In this document: piece by piece, positions 1 to 6,475 of the stretch
Layout of the letters: the number at the start of each line of letters is the position of its first letter
Position numbering within the stretch: the first letter of the stretch is position 1
Source: Phycisphaerales bacterium
GTDB lineage: Bacteria > Planctomycetota > Phycisphaerae > UBA1845 > Fen-1342
Direction of reading: 5' to 3'
Assembly: GCA_022839625.1 (NCBI GenBank)
Contig: JALHJL010000071.1
Location: 1-16,080, forward strand
Length of the DNA stretch: 16,080 bases
Position numbers and translations under genes: made by a program
The notes under the pieces: model-generated
What the model was told of the DNA's origin: nothing
The model's input: only the letters and a program-made list of their open reading frames with translations
The model's database searches: none

Positions 1-765
1 GAATCTGCCCCGCTGGTGCGAGAATCCCTTCTCGCACCCGATCCGACGGGAATCCCTTCCCGCGCGGAGCCGGATCGCAGTCCGGCGGAATTCGGGGCCG
101 AGGAGGGATTCTCGGCCCAGCAGAAGTTCGGGGCCGAGAAGGGATTCTCGGCCCAGCAGAAGTTCGGGGCCGAGGAGGGATTCTCGGCCCAGCAGAAGTC
201 CGGGGCCGAGGAGGGATTCTCGGCCCAGCAGAGTACCCAGCGAGCTACCCGGCCGGGTGCCACCGCTCTTCACCCGGGTGCCACTGCTCTTGAGCACTGC
301 CCGCCGCCGGAGGCGACCGACGCCGGCATCGACCTCGTCGTAGCCGACAACGCCAGTTTGCTGACGGCGGCGGACCTCGTGCTGGTCGCGTCGGGCACCG
401 CGACGCTGCAAGTGGCGTACTACCGCAAGCCGATGATCGTTATGTACGACGCTGCCCGCTGGCTGTATGGGCCGTACCGGTTGCTCGGGCGCCTCGCCCT
501 CACCACGCCGCACCTGTCGCTCGTCAACATCCTGGCCGGCGCGCGGATCGTGCCCGAGTTCATGCCGTTCGTCCGTGACCTGGGGCAAGTGGCGGCAGTC
601 GCGGGGCAGTTGTTGACGGATGATGGCTGGCGGCGGTTGATGGTCCGCCAACTCGACGAAGTCGTACGCCCGCTCGAGCAATCGGCGGCGAGCGCAAACG
701 TGTGGCGGCTGATGCGCGAACTGCTATGCCAAGATCATGCACGCAGGGCCGCGACCGCGAGTTGA
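1..765 (+). CDS. lpxB: Lipid-A-disaccharide synthase, 3' part, with in-frame repeat insertion
   Basis: This is the C-terminal part of LpxB, the GT-B glycosyltransferase that joins UDP-2,3-diacylglucosamine to lipid X to make the lipid A disaccharide at the inner face of the cytoplasmic membrane. The frame is open from base 1, so the start lies outside the window. The LpxB-like part begins around base 322 and carries the family signatures ADLVLVASGTATLQ, then a K-P-M-I-V-MY segment and LVNILAG...VPEFM, typical of the UDP-binding domain. Before it, bases 1-300 encode about 100 residues of low-complexity sequence made from hairpin repeats (four 12-residue units near GAEEGFSAQQK), which normal LpxB does not have. 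The frame stays open through the repeats, so the gene may still be functional with an extra loop, or may be a recent insertion mutant. No downstream gene is close enough on this strand to suggest an operon. The LpxB identity is confident; whether the protein is active is not known. Confidence 0.85.
   Translation, partial: ESAPLVRESLLAPDPTGIPSRAEPDRSPAEFGAEEGFSAQQKFGAEKGFSAQQKFGAEEGFSAQQKSGAEEGFSAQQSTQRATRPGATALHPGATALEHCPPPEATDAGIDLVVADNASLLTAADLVLVASGTATLQVAYYRKPMIVMYDAARWLYGPYRLLGRLALTTPHLSLVNILAGARIVPEFMPFVRDLGQVAAVAGQLLTDDGWRRLMVRQLDEVVRPLEQSAASANVWRLMRELLCQDHARRAATAS
15..62 (+). repeat. Two hairpins with the same core as the 36-bp array but inverted
   Basis: Bases 15-38 form a perfect 10-bp stem with loop TCCC (GGTGCGAGAA / TTCTCGCACC). 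Bases 47-62 form a 6-bp stem with the same loop (CGGGAA / TTCCCG). The core GAA-TCCC-TTC is the reverse complement of the GAA-GGGA-TTC core in the 91-234 array, while the outer stem sequences differ but remain complementary. That is the pattern of a palindromic repeat family, not of simple tandem duplication. Confidence 0.85.
91..234 (+). repeat. Four tandem 36-bp palindromic repeats inside lpxB
   Basis: Four consecutive 36-bp units (91-126, 127-162, 163-198, 199-234) differ at only a few bases. Each contains an inverted repeat with 10-bp arms and a GGGA loop (for example 131-154: GGGCCGAGAA, loop GGGA, TTCTCGGCCC). In units 1, 3 and 4 one arm position is G rather than A, giving a G-U pair. 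The period is a multiple of three, so the array is translated as 12-residue repeats without breaking the lpxB frame. Confidence 0.95.
255..296 (+). repeat. Two tandem 21-bp GGGTGCCAC-type repeats
   Basis: Two adjacent 21-bp units (255-275 and 276-296) both start GGGTGCCAC and continue YGCTCTT. The first is also flanked by a 7-bp inverted repeat (CCGGGTG at 253-259, CACCCGG at 271-277). The second ends in TGCTCTTGAGCA, a self-complementary segment that recurs at 3418-3429 in the gene-free region after the radical SAM gene, so this is a second dispersed repeat family. It lies in the lpxB frame just before recognisable LpxB sequence resumes. Confidence 0.75.
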
Positions 766-870
766 CCACTCGGCCACGGATGCGCTGGGCGGCCAAACCG
801 CCTGTGCGGCGCCCGATGGCGTCGCGCAGCACGCGCGGGTCGCGCGGTTGCCTTCGAACGAGCGCACCCG

Positions 871-1083
871 CTATTGCGCCGGAGTCGGCTCAGACTTGGG
901 TTCGATCGGCTGCACGGTGAGGTTGCGATATCCACCGCGCTCGGAAAGAACCCCGCAATCGGCCTGCGCCTGTTCGACGGTTTCGTAGCGCCCCAGCGTG
1001 ACGGTCAAGCCATCAGCCGCAGTCGCCCGCAGCCGCCAGTGCTTCGGGTGGTTCCACTTCGCCGACCATGTCCGGGACATGCC
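871..1083 (-). CDS. Small unknown protein (70 aa)
   Basis: I do not recognise this family. The start is placed at the ATG at 1083 because a strong Shine-Dalgarno AGGAGG lies 5 nt upstream on the minus strand; the frame is open further upstream but nothing supports an earlier start. The protein begins MSRTWSAKWNHPKHW and has a central stretch (DGLTVTLGRYETVEQAQ) that looks like a small alpha/beta fold, with no signal peptide and no membrane segment. It lies downstream of the RRM protein gene on the same strand, about 180 nt away, so co-transcription is possible. Its last codons overlap, on the opposite strand, a 49-bp stretch resembling the start of aspS. Function unknown. Confidence 0.6.
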   Translation of the reverse strand, partial: GMSRTWSAKWNHPKHWRLRATAADGLTVTLGRYETVEQAQADCGVLSERGGYRNLTVQPIEPKSEPTPAQ

Positions 1084-1263
1084 GTCCTCCTGCGATCCTC
1101 CCGCCGAAAGCGCGGTCAGGCGCGCGGAGTGCGGGGGGCGGGCTCCGCTGCCGCGGAGCCGCACCCGTGTCGCATCCGCACTTTCCCATTAAGGGGAACC
1201 GCCGGTCGCTTCGTCGCCGACCGATGTCACCGGTCTGATGACACTTGGCGCCGAGCGGCTCGG

Positions 1264-1548
1264 CTAACGCCGGCCGTAGCTCCCAACGCTGCTCCGCGGC
1301 GTACGCGGCTTCGCCTCGTTGACGGTCAAAGCGCGTTCGCCGTTGATTTGGCCGTTGAGCGCGGCGATCGCGCTGGCGGCTTCCTCGTCCGAGCTCATCT
1401 CGACGAAGCCGAAGCCCTTGCTCCGGCCAGCGTCGCGATCCTCGATGACTTGCGCACTCTGCACCGTCCCGTGGGGGGTGAAGAGCGCCTCAAGGTCCGC
1501 GCTGGTAACGCTGTAGCCCAGATTCCCTACGTACAGTTTCTTGCCCAT
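1264..1548 (-). CDS. RRM-domain RNA-binding protein (94 aa)
   Basis: This is a single RNA recognition motif protein of the small bacterial RBP type, which binds single-stranded RNA and in other bacteria is often linked to cold or stress responses. RNP2 is LYVGNL at residues 5-10 and RNP1 is KGFGFVEM at 44-51, with the aromatic residues that stack on RNA bases. The RRM fills residues 4-80, followed by a short basic tail ending GSYGRR, the usual length for this family. The ATG at 1548 is the only sensible start because RNP2 follows immediately; a GGAG lies about a dozen bases upstream, so the ribosome site is weak. Its 5' region (1591-1757) is shared almost unchanged with another gene at 8539, which also starts MGKK. 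A GCCGAG/CTCGGC hairpin (1250-1264) overlaps the stop codon and may help termination. Confidence 0.92.
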   Translation of the reverse strand: MGKKLYVGNLGYSVTSADLEALFTPHGTVQSAQVIEDRDAGRSKGFGFVEMSSDEEAASAIAALNGQINGERALTVNEAKPRTPRSSVGSYGRR

Positions 1549-1590
1549 TGCTGCTCTCGCTCCGGAAAGCTGACTACGATCCGCTCTTTT

Positions 1591-1757
1591 GCTTTCAGGA
1601 TCGCATGTGAAAGCGGCCGCCGTTCCGGCCGTGAAGGTAGGCGGGCAGTCTAGGAAGTGCGGGACTGGTACAGCATCGCGTACGACCCGGTTAGCAAACC
1701 AACCATTAGTATCATAGCCGGCTGCCGGGGCGAGCGATAGGGCGCCGGCGAATATTC
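1591..1757 (-). promoter_or_regulatory. Shared upstream element, copy A (candidate promoter plus structured leader)
   Basis: This region, read on the minus strand toward the RRM gene, matches 8581-8746 over its whole length. Visible parts in order are: a conserved GGCGCCCTAYCGCYCGCC block around 1727-1745; a possible -10 box TATGAT (1716-1711); a 30-nt block identical between copies (1676-1705) containing GGTT-TGCT-AACC; and a terminal hairpin with arms GCTTTC/GAAAGC (1591-1596, 1609-1614) whose arms and part of whose loop are kept in the other copy. No convincing TTGACA-like box is seen 17 nt upstream of the -10. Conservation beyond a promoter suggests a structured 5' UTR, but the RNA is not shown. 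Confidence 0.6.
1650..1706 (-). CDS. Possible upstream mini-ORF, copy A (18 aa)
   Basis: Inside the shared element a short frame begins at an ATG and ends at a TAG that is at the aligned position in both copies. It reads MVGLLTGSYAMLYQSRTS here and shares VGLLTGSYA, then L, SR and S, with the other copy. No Shine-Dalgarno is seen; if the TATGAT at 1716-1711 is the -10 box, the start codon would lie almost at the 5' end of the transcript (leaderless). The identical 27 coding bases have no silent changes, so RNA or DNA conservation could explain the likeness equally well. An earlier ATG at 1715 is in the same frame. Confidence 0.25.
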   Translation of the reverse strand: MVGLLTGSYAMLYQSRTS

Positions 1758-1795
1758 TTCAAGCTCGCCCGCTCGCCGGCAAGCCTGCCCCAACC

Positions 1796-3268
1796 GTGCG
1801 CGCCGGCTTGCGAGGCCGCAACCCACCGAGTTATGATCTTGAGCGACGTGACGCCCATTCGGAAACGTTGGCAGAGAGGGCCACACCCATTCGCCTGTAT
1901 CTCGTCAATCCCCGCAACCCGCTCGTCAGCCTGACCCACGTCCGGGAGAGCTACTGGAATCACTACCGCGTCTGGAAGCCGCTCGGCCTGGCGGTCTTGG
2001 CGGCGTTGACCCCGCCGGAGTGGGAGATCGCGATCTTCGACGAGAACGTCCGCGTGCCGGACTACGGGACCTTGCCGCACCCGGACCTGGTGGGCATCAC
2101 CGCGTTTACGTCGCAAGCGAGCCGCGCATACGACTTGGCAGCGCAGTTCCGCGGCCGCGGCGTGCCGGTCGTGATGGGCGGCATTCATGCCACGATGTGT
2201 CCGGACGAGGCCGCGGCGCGCGTCGACGCCGTGGTCACGGGGGAGGCCGAACCGATCTGGGCCCAGGTTTTGGCCGACGTTCGCCAAGGCGATTTGAGAT
2301 CCCGTTACGACGGCGCGCACGCCGACATGGATGAGGTCCCTCCGGCGCGGCACGATCTGCTCACGGGCGATTATGCCTGCGGCGCGATTCAGACCACGCG
2401 GGGCTGTCCGCTCAATTGCAGCTTCTGTAGCGTGACGGCGTTCAACGGACATCGTTACCGGCAACGGCCGATTGCCAACGTCGTGCGGGAATTCGGCGCG
2501 ATTCGGGAAAGGCACGTCCTGATCGTGGACGACAATCTCATCGGCACGCGCCCCGAGGATATCGCCCGGGCGAAGGACCTGTTTCGCGCGATGATCCAGG
2601 CGAAGCTGCACAAGCAGTGGATCGGCCAGGTCACGATCAACCTCGCCGATGACGAGGAGCTGCTCGCGCTGGCGGCTCAGGCCGGCTGCACGGGCGTCTT
2701 CGTCGGCTTTGAGACGCTAACGGCCGAAGCGCTCCGCGCGCTGGGCGGGAAGCGCCACATCCTGGAGGGTCGCGATTTCGCGGCTTCCGTCCGCCGCATC
2801 CAACGGCACAAGATCCTGGTGGCCGGCTCGTTCATCATGGGGCTGGACACCGACGAACCGGGCATCGGCCGGCGGATCGCGGAGGCCGCGATTCGCTATG
2901 GCGTGGACGTGCTCAACACGCTGTTCCTCACGCCGCTGCCCGGCACGCGGCTATGGGACGAGTTGGAAAGGCGCGGCGGCATCGCCGCCGACCGGTTTCC
3001 AGAAGACTGGCAGTATTACACGCTGACGTTTCCCGTAGCCCGCTACGCGAGTTTGTCTTGTGGCGACATTCTGCGGGAAATGGAGACCTGCGATGGCGTG
3101 TTCTATTCCCGCTGGAACATCGTGCGCCGGGTATGGCGCAGCGTCTGGCAAGGCCGCCAGCCCTTCGCGACGCTGGTCAGCAATCTCTCCTATCGCAGCA
3201 ACCTGCGCCTGAGCCGCCAGGCCTGCCGAGACTTCGTATCGTCCCGCGCGCCAGCCGAACCGGTGTAG
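1796..3268 (+). CDS. B12-binding-domain radical SAM protein
   Basis: This is a cobalamin-dependent radical SAM enzyme. With numbering from base 1796, a B12-binding-like alpha/beta domain spans about residues 33-175 (PDLVGITAFTSQ, then VPVVMGGIHATMCPDEA and a TGEAE motif). It is followed by the radical SAM core with the cluster motif C204-x3-C208-x2-C211 (RGCPLNCSFCS). Further core strands are seen at VLIVDDNLIG and GVFVGFETL. Members of this class methylate unactivated carbons or rearrange lipids and cofactors; the substrate cannot be told from sequence. The start is uncertain. GTG at 1796 keeps the frame open, but homology-like sequence begins only at IRLYLVNPRNP, so TTG at 1868 or a rarer start near 1889 may be used. 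The gene stands alone, divergent from the RRM gene across the shared element. The last 80 residues resemble the C-terminal tail found in this group. Confidence 0.88.
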   Translation: MRAGLRGRNPPSYDLERRDAHSETLAERATPIRLYLVNPRNPLVSLTHVRESYWNHYRVWKPLGLAVLAALTPPEWEIAIFDENVRVPDYGTLPHPDLVGITAFTSQASRAYDLAAQFRGRGVPVVMGGIHATMCPDEAAARVDAVVTGEAEPIWAQVLADVRQGDLRSRYDGAHADMDEVPPARHDLLTGDYACGAIQTTRGCPLNCSFCSVTAFNGHRYRQRPIANVVREFGAIRERHVLIVDDNLIGTRPEDIARAKDLFRAMIQAKLHKQWIGQVTINLADDEELLALAAQAGCTGVFVGFETLTAEALRALGGKRHILEGRDFAASVRRIQRHKILVAGSFIMGLDTDEPGIGRRIAEAAIRYGVDVLNTLFLTPLPGTRLWDELERRGGIAADRFPEDWQYYTLTFPVARYASLSCGDILREMETCDGVFYSRWNIVRRVWRSVWQGRQPFATLVSNLSYRSNLRLSRQACRDFVSSRAPAEPV

Positions 3269-3301
3269 TGCCCTGCCAGAGCGTCGACGTGCACGCTCAG
3301 A

Positions 3302-3321
3302 ACCGCGACCGTCAGGGAGCG
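3302..3321. repeat. Dispersed motif that translates as LPDGRGS on the minus strand
   Basis: The segment ACCGCGACCGTCAGGGAGCG would encode ALPDGRGS-like peptide on the minus strand. I recall this string recurring in intergenic DNA of planctomycetes, acidobacteria and relatives; that is memory and was not checked by search. It is followed by GGAGCGCTCC, a perfect 10-bp palindrome at 3316-3325. Confidence 0.4.
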
Positions 3322-3344
3322 CTCCTGAGGCAAACGCTTGCGTC

Positions 3345-3386
3345 GGGTGGAGTGGGCGTCCTGCCGGGTGGCGTGGGCGTCCCGCC
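3345..3386. repeat. Two tandem 21-bp GGGTGG repeats
   Basis: Units 3345-3365 and 3366-3386 differ at two positions. They share the 21-bp period and the GGGTG start of the repeats at 255-296 inside lpxB, suggesting members of one family. Confidence 0.75.
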
Positions 3387-3416
3387 CGCCAGCCTCGCGG
3401 CTCTGTCCGTCGCCCC

Positions 3417-3430
3417 TGCTCTTGAGCAGT
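3417..3430. repeat. Palindrome CTGCTCTTGAGCAG
   Basis: A 14-bp inverted repeat with 6-bp arms. The inner TGCTCTTGAGCA is also present at 285-296 in lpxB, so this is the second copy in the window. Confidence 0.7.
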
Positions 3431-3761
3431 GCAGCCCTCGACCGCCCGCGCGCACCTCAGGGACTTGCTCACGTCCGAGGGCCTAGGCTGGTCTGACACG
3501 TGGAAGGCCCATCCAATAATCGTCCTGGAACACCGACTGCCAAGCGCCTATCTCCTTGAGCCGCCCGTTCGGGTTCTGGCACTTGACGAACTGCTCGCGA
3601 AACCTGCTTGACCATCGCCCGCCCGGTCATCCCACCTTTCCCGCAAAGCGCATCCTCGACTTTCTACAAAGTCGTGTTATCATAGACTCGCGCCCCAACC
3701 GCCCAGGGAACCGCCCGACGCGCCTACCCGGCGAATTCGACGGACCCATTTCAAAGACCGG

Positions 3762-5579
3762 CTATGCTTGCCGGCTGGCGCGCTTGCGGTCCGCCGCCTT
3801 GAGGAACCGCTTGCGCAGCCGAAGCGCGTCGGGCGTGACTTCCACCAGCTCGTCCTCGGCGATGAACTCCAGCGCGATCTCGAGCGTCATGCGGCGCGGC
3901 GGCTGCAGCACGACGGTCTTGTCCGCCGACGCGGCGCGGATGTTGGTCAGCCGCTTGCCGCGGCAGATGTTCACGGGGATGTCCTTGTCGTGACAATGCT
4001 CGCCGACCACCTGGCCCGCGTAGACCGGGTCCCCCGGCGCGACGAAGAACTCGCCGCGGTCCTTGAGCTGGTCGAGCGCGTACGGCGTCACCTGGCCGGC
4101 TTCGCTGGCGATCAGCACGCCGTTGGCGCGGCCGGGGATGGCGCCGCGCAGGAACTCGTACCCGTAGAAGTTGTGGTGCATGATGAGCGTGCCGTTCGTC
4201 GCGGTCAGCAGCCGGGTCTGCAAGCCGATCAGGCCGCGCGACGGGATCAGGAACTCCAGATAGGTGCGCTCGCTGCGGGCCTCCATCTTGCGGCAGACGC
4301 CGCGGCGGTTGCCCATGTGCTCCATGACCGGGCCGACGTGCTCGCTCGGCACGTCGACGATGCACAGCTCGATCGGCTCGGTCTTCCTGCCGTTCAGCTC
4401 GCGGTAGATCACCTTCGGCTTGCCGACCGCCAGCTCATAACCTTCGCGGCGCATGTTCTCGACGAGGACCGACAGGTGCAGCAGACCGCGGCCGGCGACG
4501 TGAAACTCCTCGGGCGTGTGGCCGGGCGCGACGCGCAGGGCGACATTGTGCTGCTTTTCGCGCATGAGCCGGTCCCAGATATCGCGGCTGGTGAGGAACC
4601 GGCCGGCGCGGCCCGCGAAGGGCGAGTCATTCACGCGGAAGGTCATGTGCAGCGTGGGCTCGTCCACGGCGATGAGCGGCAACGGCTGCGGATCGTCAGG
4701 ATCGGCGAGCGTGTTGCCGATGTCGGCGGACATCAGGCCCACGACGGCGCAGATGTCGCCGGCCGCCACGGCGTCGATCCTGCGCCGGCCGAGCCCGTCG
4801 AATAGGTGCAGCTCGCTGATGCGCTCGTCCTGCCGCGAGCCGTCGCGGTGCAGCACGGCGACGAGGCGCCCGGCGCGAATCGTCCCGTTGAAGACGCGGC
4901 CGATCGCGATGCGGCCGACGTAGTCGCTGTAGTCGAAGGCGGTGATGAGCATCTGCAGCGGGGCGGCGGGATCGCCGGTGGGCGCGGGCACGTGCCGGAT
5001 GATGGCGTCGAACAGCACGCGCACGTCGCTGGTTTTGACGGCCGGGTCCAGCGTCGCATAGCCTTCGGTGGCCGAGGAATAGACGGTCGGGAAATCGAGC
5101 TGGCTTTCAGCGACGCCGAGCTCGATGAAGAGATCGAGCACCTCGTCGTGCACGTCCTTGGGCCGGGCGCCGGGCCGGTCGATCTTGTTGATGACGACGA
5201 TGGGCCGCAGGCCGTATTCGAGCGCCTTGCGCAGTACGAACGTGGTTTGGGGCATGGGGCCTTCGAAGGCATCGACCAGCAGGAGGCAGGCATCGGCCAT
5301 CTTGAGGACGCGTTCGACCTCGCCGCCGAAGTCGGCGTGGCCGGGCGTGTCGATGAGGTTGATCTTGATGTCGTGGTAGGTGATGGAGATGTTCTTGGCG
5401 AGGATGGTGATGCCGCGTTCGCGCTCCAGGTCGTTGGAATCGAGAATGCGTTCGCCCTTGAGCTGGCCGGCGCGGAACTGGCCGCTCTGCCGCAGGAGTT
5501 GGTCGACGAGAGTCGTCTTGCCGTGATCCACGTGTGCGATGATCGCGACGTTACGAATATTCCGTTGCGTCTCCGCCAT
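3762..5579 (-). CDS. typA: Translational GTPase TypA/BipA
   Basis: TypA (BipA) is a ribosome-associated GTPase related to EF-G and LepA that aids 50S subunit assembly and growth under stress or cold. At 605 residues it has the usual length. The GTPase motifs are complete: P-loop AHVDHGKTT at residues 15-23, RGIT around 55-58 in switch I, DTPGHADF at 77-84, and NKID at 131-134. Domain II and the EF-G-like C-terminal domains follow, with the family-typical SRGLIG and GTLIMHHNFYGYE stretches. The start is set at the ATG at 5579 because the conserved N-terminus starts MAETQRNIRN; the frame is open 90 nt further up but that part looks untranslated. The gene stands alone, with about 490 nt of non-coding sequence on either side. 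A TACAAT at 5697-5692 on the minus strand could be a -10 box, but no clear -35 is seen. Confidence 0.97.
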   Translation of the reverse strand: MAETQRNIRNVAIIAHVDHGKTTLVDQLLRQSGQFRAGQLKGERILDSNDLERERGITILAKNISITYHDIKINLIDTPGHADFGGEVERVLKMADACLLLVDAFEGPMPQTTFVLRKALEYGLRPIVVINKIDRPGARPKDVHDEVLDLFIELGVAESQLDFPTVYSSATEGYATLDPAVKTSDVRVLFDAIIRHVPAPTGDPAAPLQMLITAFDYSDYVGRIAIGRVFNGTIRAGRLVAVLHRDGSRQDERISELHLFDGLGRRRIDAVAAGDICAVVGLMSADIGNTLADPDDPQPLPLIAVDEPTLHMTFRVNDSPFAGRAGRFLTSRDIWDRLMREKQHNVALRVAPGHTPEEFHVAGRGLLHLSVLVENMRREGYELAVGKPKVIYRELNGRKTEPIELCIVDVPSEHVGPVMEHMGNRRGVCRKMEARSERTYLEFLIPSRGLIGLQTRLLTATNGTLIMHHNFYGYEFLRGAIPGRANGVLIASEAGQVTPYALDQLKDRGEFFVAPGDPVYAGQVVGEHCHDKDIPVNICRGKRLTNIRAASADKTVVLQPPRRMTLEIALEFIAEDELVEVTPDALRLRKRFLKAADRKRASRQA

Positions 5580-5761
5580 ACCAGTCTGCCGCCTTACGCC
5601 TCGGCGCGAGTCAGCCCCTGTCGATCCATGATCGGCTCCGTACGCGCTACCGGCAACATGCCGGCACACGTCCCGGCCGGGCCGACTCCTGATTGTACCT
5701 GGCGACAGGCGGGCCGCGCGCCACCGGCCGGCGCGGGTCAGGCGATGAGCCTTACCAGCGC

Positions 5762-5890
5762 TTCGGTCGCGAGCGCCAGAGTCTGACGATGCGCATGAGC
5801 ACGCGGCGCTTTACCCGACTGACGAACGCCTTCTCCAAGAAGGTCAAGAACCTGGAGCACGCTATAGCCCTCCACTTCGTGCACTATAAC
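5762..5890 (+). pseudogene. Fragment of an IS1-like transposase (C-terminal part)
   Basis: In the frame starting at 5762 the residues RRFTRLTNAFSKKV and then HAIALHFVHYNV match what I recall of the end of IS1-family DDE transposases, in which this segment holds the last acidic region and is followed by a short tail. Only about 43 residues are recognisable: the catalytic N-terminal and middle parts are absent, and the usual downstream residues have been replaced by unrelated sequence after base 5890. The frame itself is open, so this is a remnant of an old insertion rather than a working element. No terminal inverted repeats could be assigned with confidence; the 9-bp inverted repeat just downstream could be unrelated. 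Confidence 0.7.
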
Positions 5891-6022
5891 GTGCGCACGC
5901 GTTCACGCCTGGTTCGGCTCGCCCGGCCCGGACGCTGCCCGCTCCTCCGTACCACTATCGCTCGCAATTCGCGCGAACCAGGATGATTTCGGACGAGTTT
6001 CGTTCGGGTTCAACCCAAAATC

Positions 6023-6050
6023 CAAAATCGGTTGCGGGCAAAGCCCGCAC
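6023..6050 (-). terminator. Probable terminator after the small basic gene
   Basis: On the minus strand a perfect 7-bp hairpin TGCGGGC / GCCCGCA with loop TTT (arms 6049-6043 and 6039-6033) lies 21 nt past the stop codon at 6071. It is followed within a few bases by ATTTTGGATTTTGGG, a broken T-tract. Confidence 0.5.
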
Positions 6051-6070
6051 TGTGCTTACCCGGCCCTAGC

Positions 6071-6247
6071 CTACCGCCCGGGCCTGCCCCGCTGTTGCTG
6101 CTTGCGTCGCTTGGTTTGGCGTTCCGACAGCACGTCGCGCGCGGTGCGGCGAACCGCCTTTGCTCGCCCAGCCGCCTTGGCCTTCTTACCACCCATTCGC
6201 CAACGACTGCGCGCCGCCGCCGTCTTCTTGCTGTCTTTGGGCATTTT
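6071..6247 (-). CDS. Small, very basic unknown protein (58 aa)
   Basis: The protein starts MPKDSKKTAAARSRWRMGGKK and is almost entirely Lys, Arg, Ala and Gln, ending RKQQQRGRPGR. It has no cysteines and no membrane segment, and is likely to bind nucleic acid by charge, but I cannot assign a family. Start choice is uncertain. ATG at 6247 gives the most family-like N-terminus, ATG at 6283 is also in frame, and none has a clear Shine-Dalgarno. A terminator-like hairpin just downstream supports a real transcript on this strand. It could be a spurious frame in GC-rich DNA. Confidence 0.4.
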   Translation of the reverse strand, partial: KMPKDSKKTAAARSRWRMGGKKAKAAGRAKAVRRTARDVLSERQTKRRKQQQRGRPGR

Positions 6248-6475
6248 TGCACCCTGTCCTGCCGTGTTCCGTTGTTCAGGCATCCCGGCATCGTGCTGTA
6301 TGGGCCGCGATGGCGTCACGGTAACGGCCACACACGCACGTGTCGAGGGGAGTCCTCACCACCAGCTTGACGGCCCGCAGGGTCTCGACGGAAACTCGTG
6401 GCGCACGGGCCTTTCGCGAGCACCGCCGTGTCCTTGGACGAATCCGCCCCCGGGCGCTGGAGAGGAGACCCGAAT

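Larger units (their letters stand above)
3269..3761. other. Gene-free stretch with dispersed repeat fragments
   Basis: I see no convincing gene between the radical SAM gene and the 3' end of typA. The left half carries three kinds of short repeat: an ACCGCGACCGTCAGGGAGCG segment (3302-3321), two tandem 21-bp GGGTGG units, and a CTGCTCTTGAGCAG palindrome. The right half (3490-3760) is plain sequence with only short open frames that look accidental. The genes on the two sides converge here. Confidence 0.7.
5580..6070. other. Gene-poor stretch with a transposase remnant
   Basis: Between the start of typA and the small basic gene there is no intact gene. It holds the IS1-like fragment at 5762-5890, a 9-bp inverted repeat CCTGGTTCG (5908-5916) / CGAACCAGG (5974-5982), and the terminator-like hairpin at 6033-6049. 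The rest shows nothing recognisable. Confidence 0.6.

Noticed and set aside
91..234. Tandem repeats read as a CRISPR array
   Set aside because: The units are directly adjacent with no spacers, have a 36-bp period, and lie in a coding frame with no cas genes.
874..1653. Plus-strand ORF of 259 codons opposite the 70-residue and RRM genes
   Set aside because: The RRM motifs on the minus strand are clear; the plus frame has no motif and is rich in Arg and Ala.
3490..3615. Minus-strand stretch that reads like protein (FREQFVKCQNPNGRLKEIGA, then a WQSVFQDDYW segment)
   Set aside because: It has no start codon, stops close on both sides, and no family could be recognised; it may be decayed coding DNA or chance.
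3768..4805. Plus-strand ORF opposite typA
   Set aside because: Antisense shadow of a certain gene with no recognisable domains.
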